Below are positions 1 through 10,900 of a DNA stretch of 25,897 bases, piece after piece (positions within the stretch are counted from its first letter, which is position 1; each line of letters starts with the position of its first letter). The translations under genes and the position numbers were made by a program. This stretch comes from Chromera velia. Its lineage: Eukaryota > Sar > Chromeraceae. The DNA is taken from assembly GCA_018398765.1 (NCBI GenBank), contig JAHBMJ010001699.1:1-25897 (forward strand), written 5' to 3'. Below the pieces are notes generated by a model. It searched no databases, was not told where the DNA came from, and saw only the letters and a program-made list of their open reading frames with translations.

Positions 1-500
1 AGACTACTATGAAATCAGATTGATCACTGAATCGCAAGAAAGCTCCATGCTCCTGACATCGATCGAGTCTGTCACTAAGGATCGACCTGAATCGCTCCAG
101 CGACATCAAGCCCTGAAGACCCTTGAACCTCTGCAAGCACTTACTAGCGCCAACCCCTCTAAGTAGGCCTTAACATCAGGATCGAAGCTGATAACTTGCC
201 TCGCTATAGAGATGTAGTCTTAACCTAGCTAGCTAGCTAGCTAGCTAGCTAACTAGCGAAGCCCCTTATCGAAGAGCCAAACACTAGCTAAGTTAAACAC
301 TAGCTCCCCTCTAAGCAGAAACAGCGGGCAACTACTAGTAAACATAAATATACCAGTCTAGATATACCATACAGCAGTCAAATATTATGAAAATACTATA
401 TGACTTTAAAGATCTTTAATTATAAAACAAAAATTCTGATAAGTTTCAAACTAGGCTCCAAAACTTATATTTTCCCCAATTATCCTCTTTAAACTCATGC
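1..500. other. AT-richer, CTAG-rich intergenic spacer
   Basis: This stretch is clearly AT-richer than the gene-bearing part of the window. It contains repeated CTAG and ACTAG words and lacks the TC/TG microsatellites seen from about 1060 onward. No reading frame of interest, RNA gene or mobile element is visible. The word ACTACTAGTAA near 333 recurs in the right flank near 24447, so the two flanks look like the same class of spacer DNA. Confidence 0.55.
225..250. repeat. (CTAG)n tetranucleotide microsatellite
   Basis: About six and a half uninterrupted CTAG units. The tract is self-complementary, so it could extrude as a hairpin. Confidence 0.95.
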
Positions 501-1066
501 AAGTGAATCAGCGCTTGGAGTTTTCTCTGTTCGTCTGTCTGCCAGAATGTCAGACAGACGCCATCTGAATGTTTATTTGCTTATTCCGAGTTGCGGTTTA
601 ATCGGAAGAGATTCAAGAGAAACGCGCTGCGCATTTGCGCGCCCGTCCCTTGCTTTCCATTCTTCTTCCCGTCTTCTGTCAAGTGGTTTGTCTCACCGAT
701 TCAGTCCCTCCCTTCCAACTTGCCTGCTCAATCAGCAGCTGTGCCAAACACGAAACAAAACATGTACAGGGTGTCTCTCTGGTTTTCAAAATACTTGCAG
801 TGCTCTGACCCTTTCTGTGTTTTGCTCCCGTGTTGCCACCTGCAGCAAAGCTGTGCATTCTGGATATCAGAACTGACGATCCAATGAATGAAGGAAGGAA
901 TCAGTTTATCAATCTGAAATGAGGTCCTCCCCCCTCCTCTTCTTGTCTCACTTGTCGCTGCCTTAAAACCGGCCCCTTCCCCTTGAAACTTCTCTCGGCT
1001 TCCTCGTCTGGTCTTCAGTTCATCCATTCATTTTGTTCTTCCACACCATGCATAGGTCCATTCATG

Positions 1067-1087
1067 CATTCATTCATTCATTCATTT
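1067..1087. repeat. (ATTC)n microsatellite
   Basis: Five ATTC units in tandem, flanked by partial CATTCATT copies upstream. Confidence 0.85.
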
Positions 1088-1461
1088 GTTTGTTCACTCA
1101 TTTCTTATTCCCCCAAGATCAAGGAAGGAGGGAAAACATTTGGCAATACGTCCCTGACGCGACGTTTGTCTTTTTCAGTGACTGACTGATTCCCTGGACA
1201 TTTCTCTGTCAGTCGAAACAACCAAAAGGCCACAAGCAAGGAGCGATAAGGTGACTGGCAGACTGCACAAGAAGAGAAGACGCAGCGAAAAGAAGACTAG
1301 TAAGAGAAGGAACGAAAGAAGAAAGACGAAGGAAGACAGAAAAGAGAAGAGTCCGAAGTTTTTTCCTCGGAAGAACAGACACGACAGGTCGAGAGGGCCT
1401 CCCTACGCGATCTGTTGCTTTTGCAGACACTTAAACCAACAAGACAGATTCACAAACAAAT

Positions 1462-1462
<1 letters not shown>

Positions 1463-1491
<29 letters not shown>
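1463..1491. repeat. (CA)n microsatellite
   Basis: About fourteen uninterrupted CA units inside a purine-rich stretch. Confidence 0.95.
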
Positions 1492-1494
<3 letters not shown>

Positions 1495-2201
1495 ATGGCA
1501 AGAGAAGAGAGGAATCAAGAAGGAGAAAGAGGACACGCAGGCAGCGGGTAGTCAAGTCAAGCAGCATCAAATGAAAAAAAGAAAAGAAAGGCAGAAAGAA
1601 GGAAAAAATAATGATGACGAGAGAGGGGGAAAGAGAACTACACATCTATGCAGTCCAGCCAGTCGATTAGACTTTCGTCAACATGTACACACAGTCCTCA
1701 CCCCCCGCAAAAAACTCCCTGAATCCATGCAGCTTTCATTAGTCCGACCTTCCTCTTACCCGATGCCGTGAAGTTCCTTTCGGCAATTAAGTGTTCTGAC
1801 TGAACATGGGCTGATCGCTTGACCTCTTGGTCAGTCAGTCTCGGCCGCTCTCGGTGCCCTCCTCTTTTCTTTGTCTGGGGGCCTCGCTCTTTTGTCTTTA
1901 TACGCGTCCCTCGTTTCTTTCTGTTCTTTTCACACTGTCGCCCCCGAACGACGACAGGCTTTTTCTAATCGCGGGAAAGAGGAACAGACGATCTTCGGTT
2001 TCTTGTTGGTCGTTTTCTTTTGCTGTTTTTTTGGCCTTGCCTCCATGGCAGGCAAACAAGCACGCAGAGAGACGAACAGGCAGGCAGCAACGAAGGCTGC
2101 TGGCTCGGCTATCCTCACACAGACAGATATTGCATGCGAGCAAACAGGTGACATACATGTAGACAGAAGAGGCAAAAGGAGGAGACAAGGAGAGAGAGAG
2201 A

Positions 2202-2231
2202 GGCAACGGCAACGGCAACGGCAAAGGCAAA
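2202..2231. repeat. (GGCAAC)n hexanucleotide repeat
   Basis: Three exact GGCAAC units followed by degenerate GGCAAA units, directly after a short GA tract. Confidence 0.8.
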
Positions 2232-2356
2232 GAGTCACAGAAAATACAGAATTAATCCAGCAAGCACCGTCAGATGCAGCTAGAACCTGAAACAGACAGA
2301 GATGAAAAGAAAAAGAAAGGCAGGGAAAAGCAACCGGAGCGCCAATATAGATAGGT

Positions 2357-2385
2357 AGACAGACAGACAGACAGATAGACAGACG
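2357..2385. repeat. (GACA)n microsatellite
   Basis: Tandem GACA units with one GATA interruption. Confidence 0.85.
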
Positions 2386-2776
2386 AACTACGTGAACTTG
2401 CAGACGGACCAACCGACAAGCACCAAGCCAGTCAGCAAGCAAACAGAACGAACAACATGCGCACCAGAAAAAATCATCGCTTTTGTTGTCCTTTTTGCTT
2501 CTTTCTCCCCTCCGTCCTTCCCTTCCTCCCAGCCTTCCCAAGTCTGTTTTTCTTTCTGTCCGTCTGTCCGTCTCTTACATCCATGCAACTGAACACGAAT
2601 TAGAAGACCATCTGCCGGCCAAGAGGTAGTGGACAACTAACACGATAAAGGAAGATTCAAATTGTCTATGTTGCTCTCTTTTCTTTCGTGTCGGATTCAA
2701 AAGAGACAAACAAGGGGACAGAAAGAGAGACAGAAAGAGACAGATCGCACTCACTGAAGGGGCAATTGCCGGTATC

Positions 2777-2821
2777 ATTCACTCACTCACTCACTCCCTC
2801 ACCCACCCACTCACTCACTCA
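2777..2821. repeat. (CACT)n imperfect microsatellite
   Basis: CACT units interrupted in the middle by CCCT and CACC variants. Confidence 0.85.
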
Positions 2822-3041
2822 CAAACACAGGCGACACACAACAGAAGCAAAAGATGCACAAGACCGCACCAGAGCATGCGAGTGCGAAGACCTGGGGGAG
2901 AGGCCAATGGAGGTCTGTCTAACCACTAGTTTGTCTTCTCTACCTGTCACCGTTTCTCTAACTCCCTCGCCATAAATCCGACGAGAACGAGTGAGCCACG
3001 CACCTCGCAGGCAACTGGGCAGGCCAGACACCTTTACTTAA

Positions 3042-3075
<34 letters not shown>
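3042..3075. repeat. Compound (CA)n(GA)n microsatellite
   Basis: A CA tract runs straight into a GA tract. This compound motif, or its reverse complement (TC)n(TG)n, recurs through the window. Confidence 0.95.
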
Positions 3076-3204
3076 GACGACAGGTACAGAGATGAGATAG
3101 AAGACTGAACGAAAAATGGGGGATCAATCATGTTAAACCGTCCATCTGACCGACACACGTGTACACGTTAAAAACTTTTCGACAGCTTCTCACCGCGTCC
3201 ACAG

Positions 3205-3264
3205 GCACGCACACGCACACGCACACGCACACGCACACGCACACGCACTCACACAGAGAGAGAG
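3205..3264. repeat. (GCACAC)n hexanucleotide repeat with trailing GA tract
   Basis: About seven GCACAC units, then CACTCACA and a short GA run. Confidence 0.9.
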
Positions 3265-5192
3265 GACAAGACCGAGACATCCCTTGCAATGAACAAAACC
3301 ACCAGCGAGAGACAAAAAAGGGGCCACTGTTTCATTCCATCCACCCTCCGCAGACCGTGAGCTTCTCTCCCAGCCCGCTCTTTCTCTTTCTGCAGCAGTT
3401 CTCGCTCTCTTCTCTCTCCGTATTTCCGCTTGTTCTACTCCAATCGACCTCTTCCTTCTAGACTTGCTGAAAGCAGCAGTCCGTCCTCCCTCGCTCAGTG
3501 AAAGCCCTCATTGATTAGTGAGCTTCCACAGACCGAGAAATAAATTCGATTCGTCCTCGCTTCTAGTCATTTCTCTTTCGGTTTCTGATCCGTCGGGTGT
3601 GTCCCGCTGAAAGCAGCAGTGACTGTTGATTCCCTCACCATCACTCACATGGAGAAAAAAGATGAGAAAACAAAGAGCTTTCGTAACGAGAAAGAGTGAG
3701 GCAGGGGAGGGATAGGTGCCTCGGTTGGTTTCTCCATTCACTGTGAAAAGGGAGGAGCGAAACAACACTTTCAGTCGTCTCTCTCTCTCTCTCTTTCGTC
3801 GGATGGATAAGTAATTAGAAAGAAGTGGCACGCCCCTTTTTGTCTTCGCCTTCTGAAAAGGAAGGCCCTTCTGTTCTACAGTGTTGGGTCCATGCAGGAA
3901 GAAAGGAATCTATCGGTAAACATCCATCCGCCTGTGCTCATGCGGAAAGAAAGTTGTCGGACAAAAGCAAAGAAGACAGACAAACAAACAAGCGAGGAAC
4001 GAAAACCAAAAACTCAGGAAGGAAGGAAGGGAGGGGGGAAAGTAATGTGACAAATTCGATGCAAACGTTGCAGAATCACGTTGAGCAGTTGAGCAGGTAA
4101 GCAAGTAGGGAAATACACAGCTGCTTTGTGTCAATTCAGTGAGAAGACGACACTTTACGTTTACGTTTTTCGTTGTTCCTTCTCTTTTTATGTTTATTCA
4201 ATCTTGTGCACCTGCCGTGCATGTACCTTCAACCACACAAACCAAAGAAACAATTCTAAACATCCATTCTGATCACTTATGGTCCATTCCTCTCACTTGT
4301 CTTTGTCAGCCTTTTAATTGGGTCTGCCCGCTCGCCATCTCTTCTCAGTGTCTTTCTTTCGCATACGCAGACAGCGGTAAAGGAGAAAGGCACCATCACC
4401 GTGTCTCTCCTTCCTCTGTCTTTCTCTACACATCCATCACTACAAACCAATAGGCAGACAGACAGAAAATCAGTCGGGTGACTCAAGATGTCTCCATTGC
4501 TCTGTGCTCTCGCTGTTTTCTTTTCTCCATGCTCGATCAGGGAATTTCACCTTAATTCTTTTCTTATCACCTTTTTTCCACTTTGGCGGAGCGTCCTATC
4601 ACCCTCGGTCAAATTGTCTGCTTTCCTTTCTTCATCCCCCCATCGTGAGGGGACAGAGAGAAGACAGACGCACACCAACAGATACATGAATAGTGTCTTC
4701 TTACTCGCGAATTCTTCCTGTGTCTCCTTTCCATTAGGGGCCCTAATTTGGGTTTCTTTCTGACGTCTCCCTCAGTCATTCGTTCCTCCGTTTTCTCTCG
4801 AGCCTTTTTCTCTTCTTAGAATGTCATCTGGGACGGAAATCAACCGACCTGCTCTTCTAGCTCCGCTCTTGAACTTAAGTACATACTCAAACCTTCCTTC
4901 CGTCCACCCTTGCATCCACCTAGTAAAGTGACAGACTTAATACAAACACCCGACAAGCAAGGAGGAGAGAGGAAGGAACACGGAAGCTTGGGTAGCGGAT
5001 GGATTAAAGATGAGAAGAGAAGAGAGAAAGAAGAAGAATGCAAGGAAGAAAGACAAATGCATAATCTGCCTATTGCCTTCCCTTCTCGATGGAATGAATC
5101 CCTATCGATTCATCACAGACACATACGCACAGTAGGCCTATTCCAATACCGTGCCGTCTGAACACGCCCCCTCCCAGGCCCAGATCTCACAA

Positions 5193-5378
5193 TCACCGTC
5201 CCTGTCCTTGCCCCCTCCCATGGTGCCCTCCCCGACCTCCCCCCCCCCCTCGTTGCTGCTGCTGAGCGAAATTCCCTGCAGCAGCACCCCCTCCACCTCC
5301 TCCCACTCCACCCATACGCGCTTGGTTCCCTTGTGATCCGTCGTCAGGCAGCCCTCCTGTCTGATAAACGTGCGACAC
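5193..5378 (-). CDS. LSD1-type zinc-finger gene, exon 5 (Gly/Gln/Arg-rich tail and stop)
   Basis: Encodes residues 114-174, from VSHVYQTGG to GQGQGR, ending in TGA. It is rich in glycine runs, QQQQ and RGG-like steps typical of disordered nucleic-acid-binding tails. The acceptor is CTGCAG in phase 0. Confidence 0.7.
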   Translation of the reverse strand: MSHVYQTGGLPDDGSQGNQARMGGVGGGGGGAAAGNFAQQQQRGGGGGRGGHHGRGQGQGR

Positions 5379-5455
5379 CTGCAGGAAGTGTTGGCATGAA
5401 TTTACACACACACACACACACACACACGACGCACACGCACACACATACACGCACA

Positions 5456-5487
<32 letters not shown>

Positions 5488-6006
5488 GACACACACAGAC
5501 ACACACGAACACGCACGCACGCACGCACGCACACACACGTACACACGCTTTTGCTGGTAACCGAGAGAGAGAGTATTGCATGGACATGCGTAAGCTAGCT
5601 TGAGCATTGAGCGCTCTCCCTTTCGTGCAACGACATGGCTTTCCTCAGAACAAACCACTTCTGAGTCCTCCCACACCCTCATCTGCTGTCGGACCTGGGA
5701 GATCGTGCCGCAAGTTCCACAGCGCACATACGGAACTCCATAAGGAGCAAGATTAGTCGTGCCGCAGACAGCACACAGCATGGAGAGAACCTGCGAGTCG
5801 AGCAAACACACAAATAAATGAAAAACATCATGACCACAGGTAAATGACGCACTACACTGAAAAAGTGAGAATGAATTCCGCTTGTAATTTCCATACGAGG
5901 AAGTAAAGTCGACGAAAATAGAGCAGCTGCACAGAAGGGGGAAACAATGCACAAAAAAAAGACCAGCTTGGCATAGTCCCAGTACGTCATTTCCATAGAG
6001 TTAAGG

Positions 6007-6037
<31 letters not shown>

Positions 6038-6873
6038 ATAGAGAGAGAGAGAGAGAGCCAATCCATCAATCGACTGCCTCGGCGGGCCCTCTCCAAGCAA
6101 ACAACTAGAATAGAAGGAAGAAAAATAATGCCAGAAAAGCCAACAAACCTTTCCTCCGGTCTCCGACTCCGCCACCACCGCGTTCATTGTGCGGCATGTG
6201 AAGCACTGCAGACACACGCAGAGACAGACATGCATTAGACAGAACGCGGATACACATTTCAGAAGAACGCAGGAGTATCACACATATCGGAGAGCCGCCA
6301 GGGGAAGTGTTGATCATACCTTCAGCTGAGAAGAGCATGAAACAGAACGGGCGAAACGACCTAGAGGACGAGTTTAGAAGCAAACGCACGAGCAGACACA
6401 CAATTCACAGTGCACATCAATACAATCTGATTCTCAGACGCACCTGAACATACGCAGCGGCAGAATCGTACTCGAGGAGGAGCTGGCAGTTGTAGCATCT
6501 CAACCGCGCCTTGCCAGAGGGCTGCATAGACACAGACAGAGTTGTCACGAGGAGAATGCAAGGAAGCACTGGTAAAGACACTGACAGAGTTGTCACGAGG
6601 AGAATGCAAGGAAGCATTGGTAAAGACACAGACAGAGTTGTCACGAGGAGAATGCAAGGAAGCACTGGTAAAGACCTTTGCCCCTCACAATAGAGACATG
6701 AGGCTGGGCCCTTGCACGACTGGTGCCATAGAAAGCTTGTGCACAATCCAGCTTGACCAACCAACCATGGGTACATTCTCCACGCCCGCCACATCCATCG
6801 TCCCATCGGGATTCTCCACAAAGAAAGTCGGGGAAGGATCCCCTGCCCGCAGGTGATCCTGCTTTGCTGCCAT
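5193..6873 (-). CDS. LSD1-type zinc-finger protein, five exons (whole gene span)
   Basis: The inferred product is 174 residues, spliced from minus-strand exons 6873-6766, 6521-6444, 6205-6149, 5790-5695 and 5378-5193. All four junctions are phase 0, so joining them leaves no frame gap. Two LSD1-type zinc fingers are visible with the family spacing CX2C-X14-CX2C: one at about residues 45-66 (CYNC ... CFTC) and one at about 87-108 (CAVC ... CGTC), with YGVPYVRC matching the family's Y-x-x-G-A-x-x-V-x-C core. The tail from about residue 114 is rich in G, Q and R with RGG-like elements. Plant LSD1 and LOL proteins with this finger are nuclear regulators of cell death and defence; whether that role applies here is unknown. 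The ATG at 6873 was chosen as the first Met of the exon 1 frame. An upstream non-coding exon is possible. The second finger has Ala-Pro where plant LSD1 has Tyr-Pro. Confidence 0.8.
5404..5546. repeat. Long CA-rich compound microsatellite in intron 4 of the zinc-finger gene
   Basis: About 140 bp of CA units with scattered CACG, CATA and GCAC variants. A short GA run follows at 5562-5572. Confidence 0.95.
5695..5790 (-). CDS. LSD1-type zinc-finger gene, exon 4 (complete finger 2)
   Basis: Encodes residues 82-113 and contains finger 2 complete. The acceptor is TCGCAG. The donor CAG|GTCCGA is the weakest of the gene; a later donor would add residues in phase with the next exon only if cut in phase 0. 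Confidence 0.8.
6006..6057. repeat. Compound (CG)n(CA)n(GA)n microsatellite
   Basis: A short CG run passes into CA and then GA, in intron 3 of the zinc-finger gene. Alternating CG/CA tracts can adopt Z-DNA. Confidence 0.95.
6149..6205 (-). CDS. LSD1-type zinc-finger gene, exon 3 (second half of finger 1)
   Basis: Encodes residues 63-81, CFTCRTMNAVVAESETGGK. It supplies the second Cys pair of finger 1 directly at the splice junction. The acceptor is CTGCAG and the donor AAG|GTTTGT. Confidence 0.85.
6444..6521 (-). CDS. LSD1-type zinc-finger gene, exon 2 (first half of finger 1)
   Basis: Encodes residues 37-62, PSGKARLRCYNC to AAAYVQ, carrying the first Cys pair. The acceptor is TATGCAG and the donor is CAG|GTGCGT; both are phase 0. 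Confidence 0.85.
6529..6675. repeat. 48 bp tandem repeat, three copies, in intron 1 of the zinc-finger gene (overlaps the edge of nothing coding)
   Basis: The 12-mer GTTGTCACGAGG recurs at 6541, 6589 and 6637, exactly 48 bp apart. Copies differ at only a few positions. It lies between the acceptor at 6522 and the donor at 6765. The period is a multiple of three and the array is open in several frames on both strands. Confidence 0.95.
6766..6873 (-). CDS. LSD1-type zinc-finger gene, exon 1
   Basis: Encodes residues 1-36, beginning MAAKQDHLRAG and ending VENVPM. The donor is ATG|GTTGGT in phase 0. No known domain falls here. If unspliced, the frame stops at 6685. Confidence 0.7.
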
Positions 6874-7532
6874 TGGAGATCGATCAGTCTCTCTCTCTCT
6901 GTCTCTCCGTCTGTTTGTGTCCTTCCTTTCGTCCAGATGGCCCTCAGTTGACGGAGAAGAAGGGTATCAAGTGAGAAGAGTTCCACTGCCTCAAAAAAGT
7001 TGAAGCTCTATATATATGCGAGAGAGAGTGACTACAAGGTCGACAAGAAGGCCCAGTCAACTCGATTGGCTGTCCAGATTCATGTGGCTGTGCTTGCCAG
7101 CTGTCCCTTGAGCCAGTGGTACACCTATTCTACGTATCGGCGTGCAAAAGCAGTGATCTAAAGCAGGATCGAATGCATGAATTGGGTCAAACACACACAC
7201 AGTTGAAGCAGAAGTCCAGGAAAGCTGCATGGTGAGCAAACTGCAGTGTCAGGATGTGCCAGGTCTGTGTAGTGGACGTCTCCGGAGCATGCCGGGGCCA
7301 TGCACTTGACCGTGCACGCGGGAGAGGACCTTTTCGAAAGGTGACCGGGGTCCATGTGGGCCCTGGTGGCTGTAGACAAAGATCTTTGTGCAATTCAACT
7401 CAAGCACTAGACAGTCCAGTGTCTCAACTCCCACCCTGACATTTGCAGATCTCTCCTGTGAATTCGGGTTGCCGCCTTTCACGAGGAAGAGCAGTTCTTC
7501 GCTTTTTTGAAGGCCGAAAGAAGATCGAGACG
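6874..7532. promoter_or_regulatory. Divergent intergenic region, probable bidirectional promoter
   Basis: 659 bp separate the two start codons, which face away from each other. No coding sequence is supported here. A TATA-like element lies at 7009-7017. A possible 3' splice site (TTTGCAG) at 7442-7448 could end a 5' UTR intron of RRN3. Promoter function is inferred from gene layout only. Confidence 0.45.
7009..7017. promoter_or_regulatory. TATA-like element
   Basis: An alternating TATATATAT run 136 bp upstream of the zinc-finger start codon and about 515 bp upstream of the RRN3 start. It is palindromic, so direction cannot be read from it. It may be just a short AT repeat. Confidence 0.25.
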
Positions 7533-7905
7533 ATGGACGAGACGGAGACGGGTGAGGGGGAAGCCCCTCCTCTCAGTCCAGAAAATCAAAAGAACCTCGC
7601 CCTTCTGCAAGACGCCTGCGACCACAGTTGCAGAGTAATACAGGCAGAAGATGAGACAGAGCGCACCAAGCTTGCGGAGAGTCTCTGCTTATCTATCCTA
7701 CGCATGATCAGACAATTCGACTTCTTGGCTGCGGCAAGGGATTTGCCGATTTTCGAGGACTTCATCGAGATTGTGGCGAATTTCGCTTGTGCGGGTGGGG
7801 GGGACGGGTTGGAGGAGGTGATCTCAATTTTGTTGAAGAGGATCAAATCCTTCGGCAGGGACGGATATGAGCAACTGCAGAAACTCAACCCCCCTCTTCA
7901 ACTCG
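7533..7905 (+). CDS. RRN3: RRN3 exon 1
   Basis: Residues 1-124, starting [13 protein letters not shown] at the first ATG after a possible UTR acceptor at 7448. Helical text with [12 protein letters not shown] and [12 protein letters not shown] resembles the N-terminal HEAT-like helices of the family. The donor is CTCG|GTCAGC, phase 1. Confidence 0.8.
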
Positions 7906-10900
7906 GTCAGCCTCTTTGCTTCAGTTTTGCTGTCTCCTGAGTGAATCCGAGGACCCTCAAGCCTTCTTTCTCCATTTCTGTTGGCGGCAGACAAGTGCTT
8001 TAGTAACTTGTAGTGGCTTCACACAGATGCAGAGTGTTTTCTTCAACAAGAAGGACCATCAAAGAAATATGTGCGAATCATTCTCGGTCCATGTTTAAGG
8101 CGAGCTTGTCGTTTGCGCGGGGTCCACTGTGCTTTGAGTGAATGTCGTTTTTGGCTCTCTGTATTTTCACGAGTCTTGTGATCCTCCGCCGTGAGTTTAA
8201 GGTGGGCAGAGAATCTTCTTTCCCCCCTTTTCTGTCAGTCAGGCCCTGCTTCTGCTCATCGCCATTTCTCCCCTGCCTCCTTTCTGCTTTGAATCCTTTT
8301 GTCCTTCATGCAGAGGGCAAGATCTACAAGTCCTTTGACGAAATTCACAACACCGTCAAGGCAATCGTTGGGGATACGCGTCAGTCAATCAGAAAGGGGG
8401 GCAGGGAGGTCCAGTAGACGGGAATAGATTGACTAGATTGATTCAAGGTTTTATCAATCAGTCACTGCCCTCTTTTCTTTTCTCTTCATCTTTTCCCGAC
8501 TTCCTTCACAACCGTCGACAGAAAGGAAAAGAAGAGAAGCAGTCAATTTGATGGTCGTTCTTTGTCAATTCACACCATGGCAGGAAGCTTCCTTTCGTTC
8601 TTCAGTTGGTTTACCAACTTGTAAGTGCCTCTGTACGTTTTCCCTTGAACAAACTAATCACGAATACATCTACACATGCATGTGCGTGGGGGGTGCAGCA
8701 ACGAACGGCATCTTGGGGCGGAGCGACGCCGCCCTTCTCAACTTCCTCGTGCAGCACCACCCCCAGGCAACAACGAAAACACGGGGTCAGCCCATTCATT
8801 CATGGAGTGCAAACGAAAACAGGCGCAGGGTGATATAGGCTGACTACCTCGTCATGTTATGTGGTGCAGAATTGGACATAGCTGAAAGCAAGAAATCGGT
8901 GCAACGCAAGAGAGACACAGAGCGAGAGGGAGAGAGAGGGAGAGAGCAAGAGTTCATCCAGACAGAGAATTGGAAATTTTGGAAAGGATACCATCTCCCT
9001 TGAAAGACACGAAAAGAAAAGAGAAGAGAGTCAGGGCCCTCCATGCAGTCTTTTGGTTGGGTTCTGACGTCATCACTTCTCTTCCCTTCCCTTCCCTATA
9101 GCTCCGTCCCTGCATTCATTGTTCCTGTTTACCCGTTCGTTCCTTCACCGCCTAGCTCCATTGATTGATTTCTCTTTTCTTGAAACACCTTTCCCCTCCT
9201 TTTTGGACCTCAAATGCGAACACGTATCCCCGCTTTTGTTCAACCAAATTCCGCAGACTTATTGGGATTTACCGTCGCACCCCACCCAAAAGGCAGTCTG
9301 GTGCACCCGCGGTGCTTCCACGCCCTCCAACAAACAGAGAAAGAGAGGGAGAAAAGAGAAGAAGAGGCGAAAAGGATCAGGGAGGAAAACCCGCCAGCTG
9401 AAGAAGGAGGCAAGAAAGAGGGGGACCCGGAAGGAGACGAGGACCCTTACGTGCTTCCCCCTTACGAAATGGACAGTCACTATCCACCCTGGTCAGTGAG
9501 TGCACTTCAGTCAGAAGAATCTGCCCGCTTTGTTCTCATAGCCACATGAATAGTGTCCCCCCACACATGCGTAGAGATGATATTCGATGAAGACAAGACG
9601 ACTGACTCCCTTGGAGGGTGAACGAACAGTCCTTTCTTGTTGGTACATCGAGTTGATGTCTCTCTTTCTATGCGCGTCCTCTTCTCCGGTAACCAAACCG
9701 AAAACATTGGAAGGGACAGCGATACTTGGAGACCAGGAAGAAGAGAGACGTTGCGGAACGCAAATTCAGGCACGCAGTAGCCAGAGGGAGGCGCAGATGA
9801 TGCCAGGTTGACACTCCACATATACAGATAGATGCGAAGCGGCTGCTAGACTTGTCTCTTTCTCTTTGTCCGTCAAGAACGTGCAATGTAAGGTCTTTCT
9901 CTTCAAGACTGGCTCTCGCAAGCGTGAGAGAAGGAAGACGCAGAGGTGGAGAGGAAGGAAGGAAAGCATCTCGTCTCGTGGGCATGTTGCGAGAACGAAA
10001 AGAAAGAAAGAAAGAAAGAAAGAACGAACGAACGAAAGAAAGGCAGCATCATGCAAAAAAGCCACGCAACGCAAACCGTTCCTCGGCCTTTGTGTTGTGT
10101 TGCACTCTCTTGATGTGTGTGTTCATGTCATTTCATGTCATGTGGTGTGATAATGATGTGATGCAGGCACGAACCGTTCAGTTACACCCGATGCTTGGAG
10201 GGTCTCAGGCAGAGGCTCTGCGCGGAGGCGGCAGAGAAGAATCCTGACACGATCAAAGTGAGGGCCAGCAAATACGGAAAGGGGGAACTGTACGAGGTCG
10301 GTTTGCTGGTCGCTTCCTCTTTTCCTGTCTGTCTGTCTGTCTGTTGTGTTCATGAAGAAAAGGAGGGAGAAGAAGAAGAAACATATAGTCTGTCTTTCTG
10401 TCTGTCTGTCTCTTTTAGACTGTGTGTCTGTCCGTACTCTCTTTCTCTCTCTCCCTCTCGACTGGACGGCAAGGAAGAGAGCTCCGAAGAAAGGGAGAGA
10501 GAAAACAAAGCAAGAAAGAAGCTTTCCGACACAAGCCTCTTTTTCTGCATTCAGAAAGCCGAGATAAGGCGCTCATTTGCACTTTTTTTTTGTCTCTCTT
10601 ATATAAATGTGTTGGGTTTGGTCCAAGTGGGGGAAGGAGATTGAGAAGACGGTCAGATGAAACCAAAGCACGGAGTTGCAGAAGAGATCCTTGTGTGGGG
10701 GGGGAATTTGCAGGTAGTTCCTCTCCCCCCGGACTGGCTGAGGATCGGTGCCGGTTCTGAAGGTCTGGCAGAGTTGGCAAGGCACAAACTTCACAGTCTT
10801 CTCAAGGTCCTCGCAGACAAGCTTCCTCTCCAAGTCTCAAAAGCTGTGGAGAACGGGCTGCAGATGGCCTACAATAGACCGTCGGCATTTGCACCGTTGC

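Larger units (their letters stand above)
501..5192. other. Repeat-rich stretch with no supported coding sequence
   Basis: About 4.7 kb of GC-richer DNA with long polypurine and polypyrimidine runs on alternating strands and many microsatellites, like the introns of the two genes to the right. Open frames exist on both strands (the longest, 203 codons on the minus strand at 1930-2541, crosses simple repeats) but all are low in complexity, and none shows a domain or a chain of phase-compatible exons. It lies downstream of the zinc-finger gene, so it could be 3' UTR, UTR introns, a non-coding transcript, or a diverged gene I cannot recognise. Confidence 0.5.

Noticed and set aside
1930-2541. 203-codon open frame on the minus strand
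   Set aside because: It is Cys/Leu/Arg-rich, crosses GA, GGCAAC and GACA repeats, has no domain, and several overlapping frames are also open, so it looks like a by-product of biased composition.
5344-5952. 202-codon minus-strand frame as a single exon
   Set aside because: Only 5695-5790 (zinc finger 2) is gene-like; the rest reads through intron sequence and a CA microsatellite giving Val-Cys repeats.
5679-6035. MEMTYWDYAKLVF as an extra exon of the zinc-finger gene
   Set aside because: No AG acceptor lies just upstream; the preceding bases are the CG/CA/GA microsatellite, and exons 3 and 4 already join in phase.
6529-6675. 48 bp repeat as a CRISPR array
   Set aside because: The copies abut with no unique spacers, there are only three, and the context is a eukaryotic intron.
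9119-9256. Plus-strand frame [15 protein letters not shown] as coding upstream of exon 4
   Set aside because: It is in a different frame from the exon 4 reading that matches exon 3, and fits a pyrimidine-rich intron end before CCGCAG.
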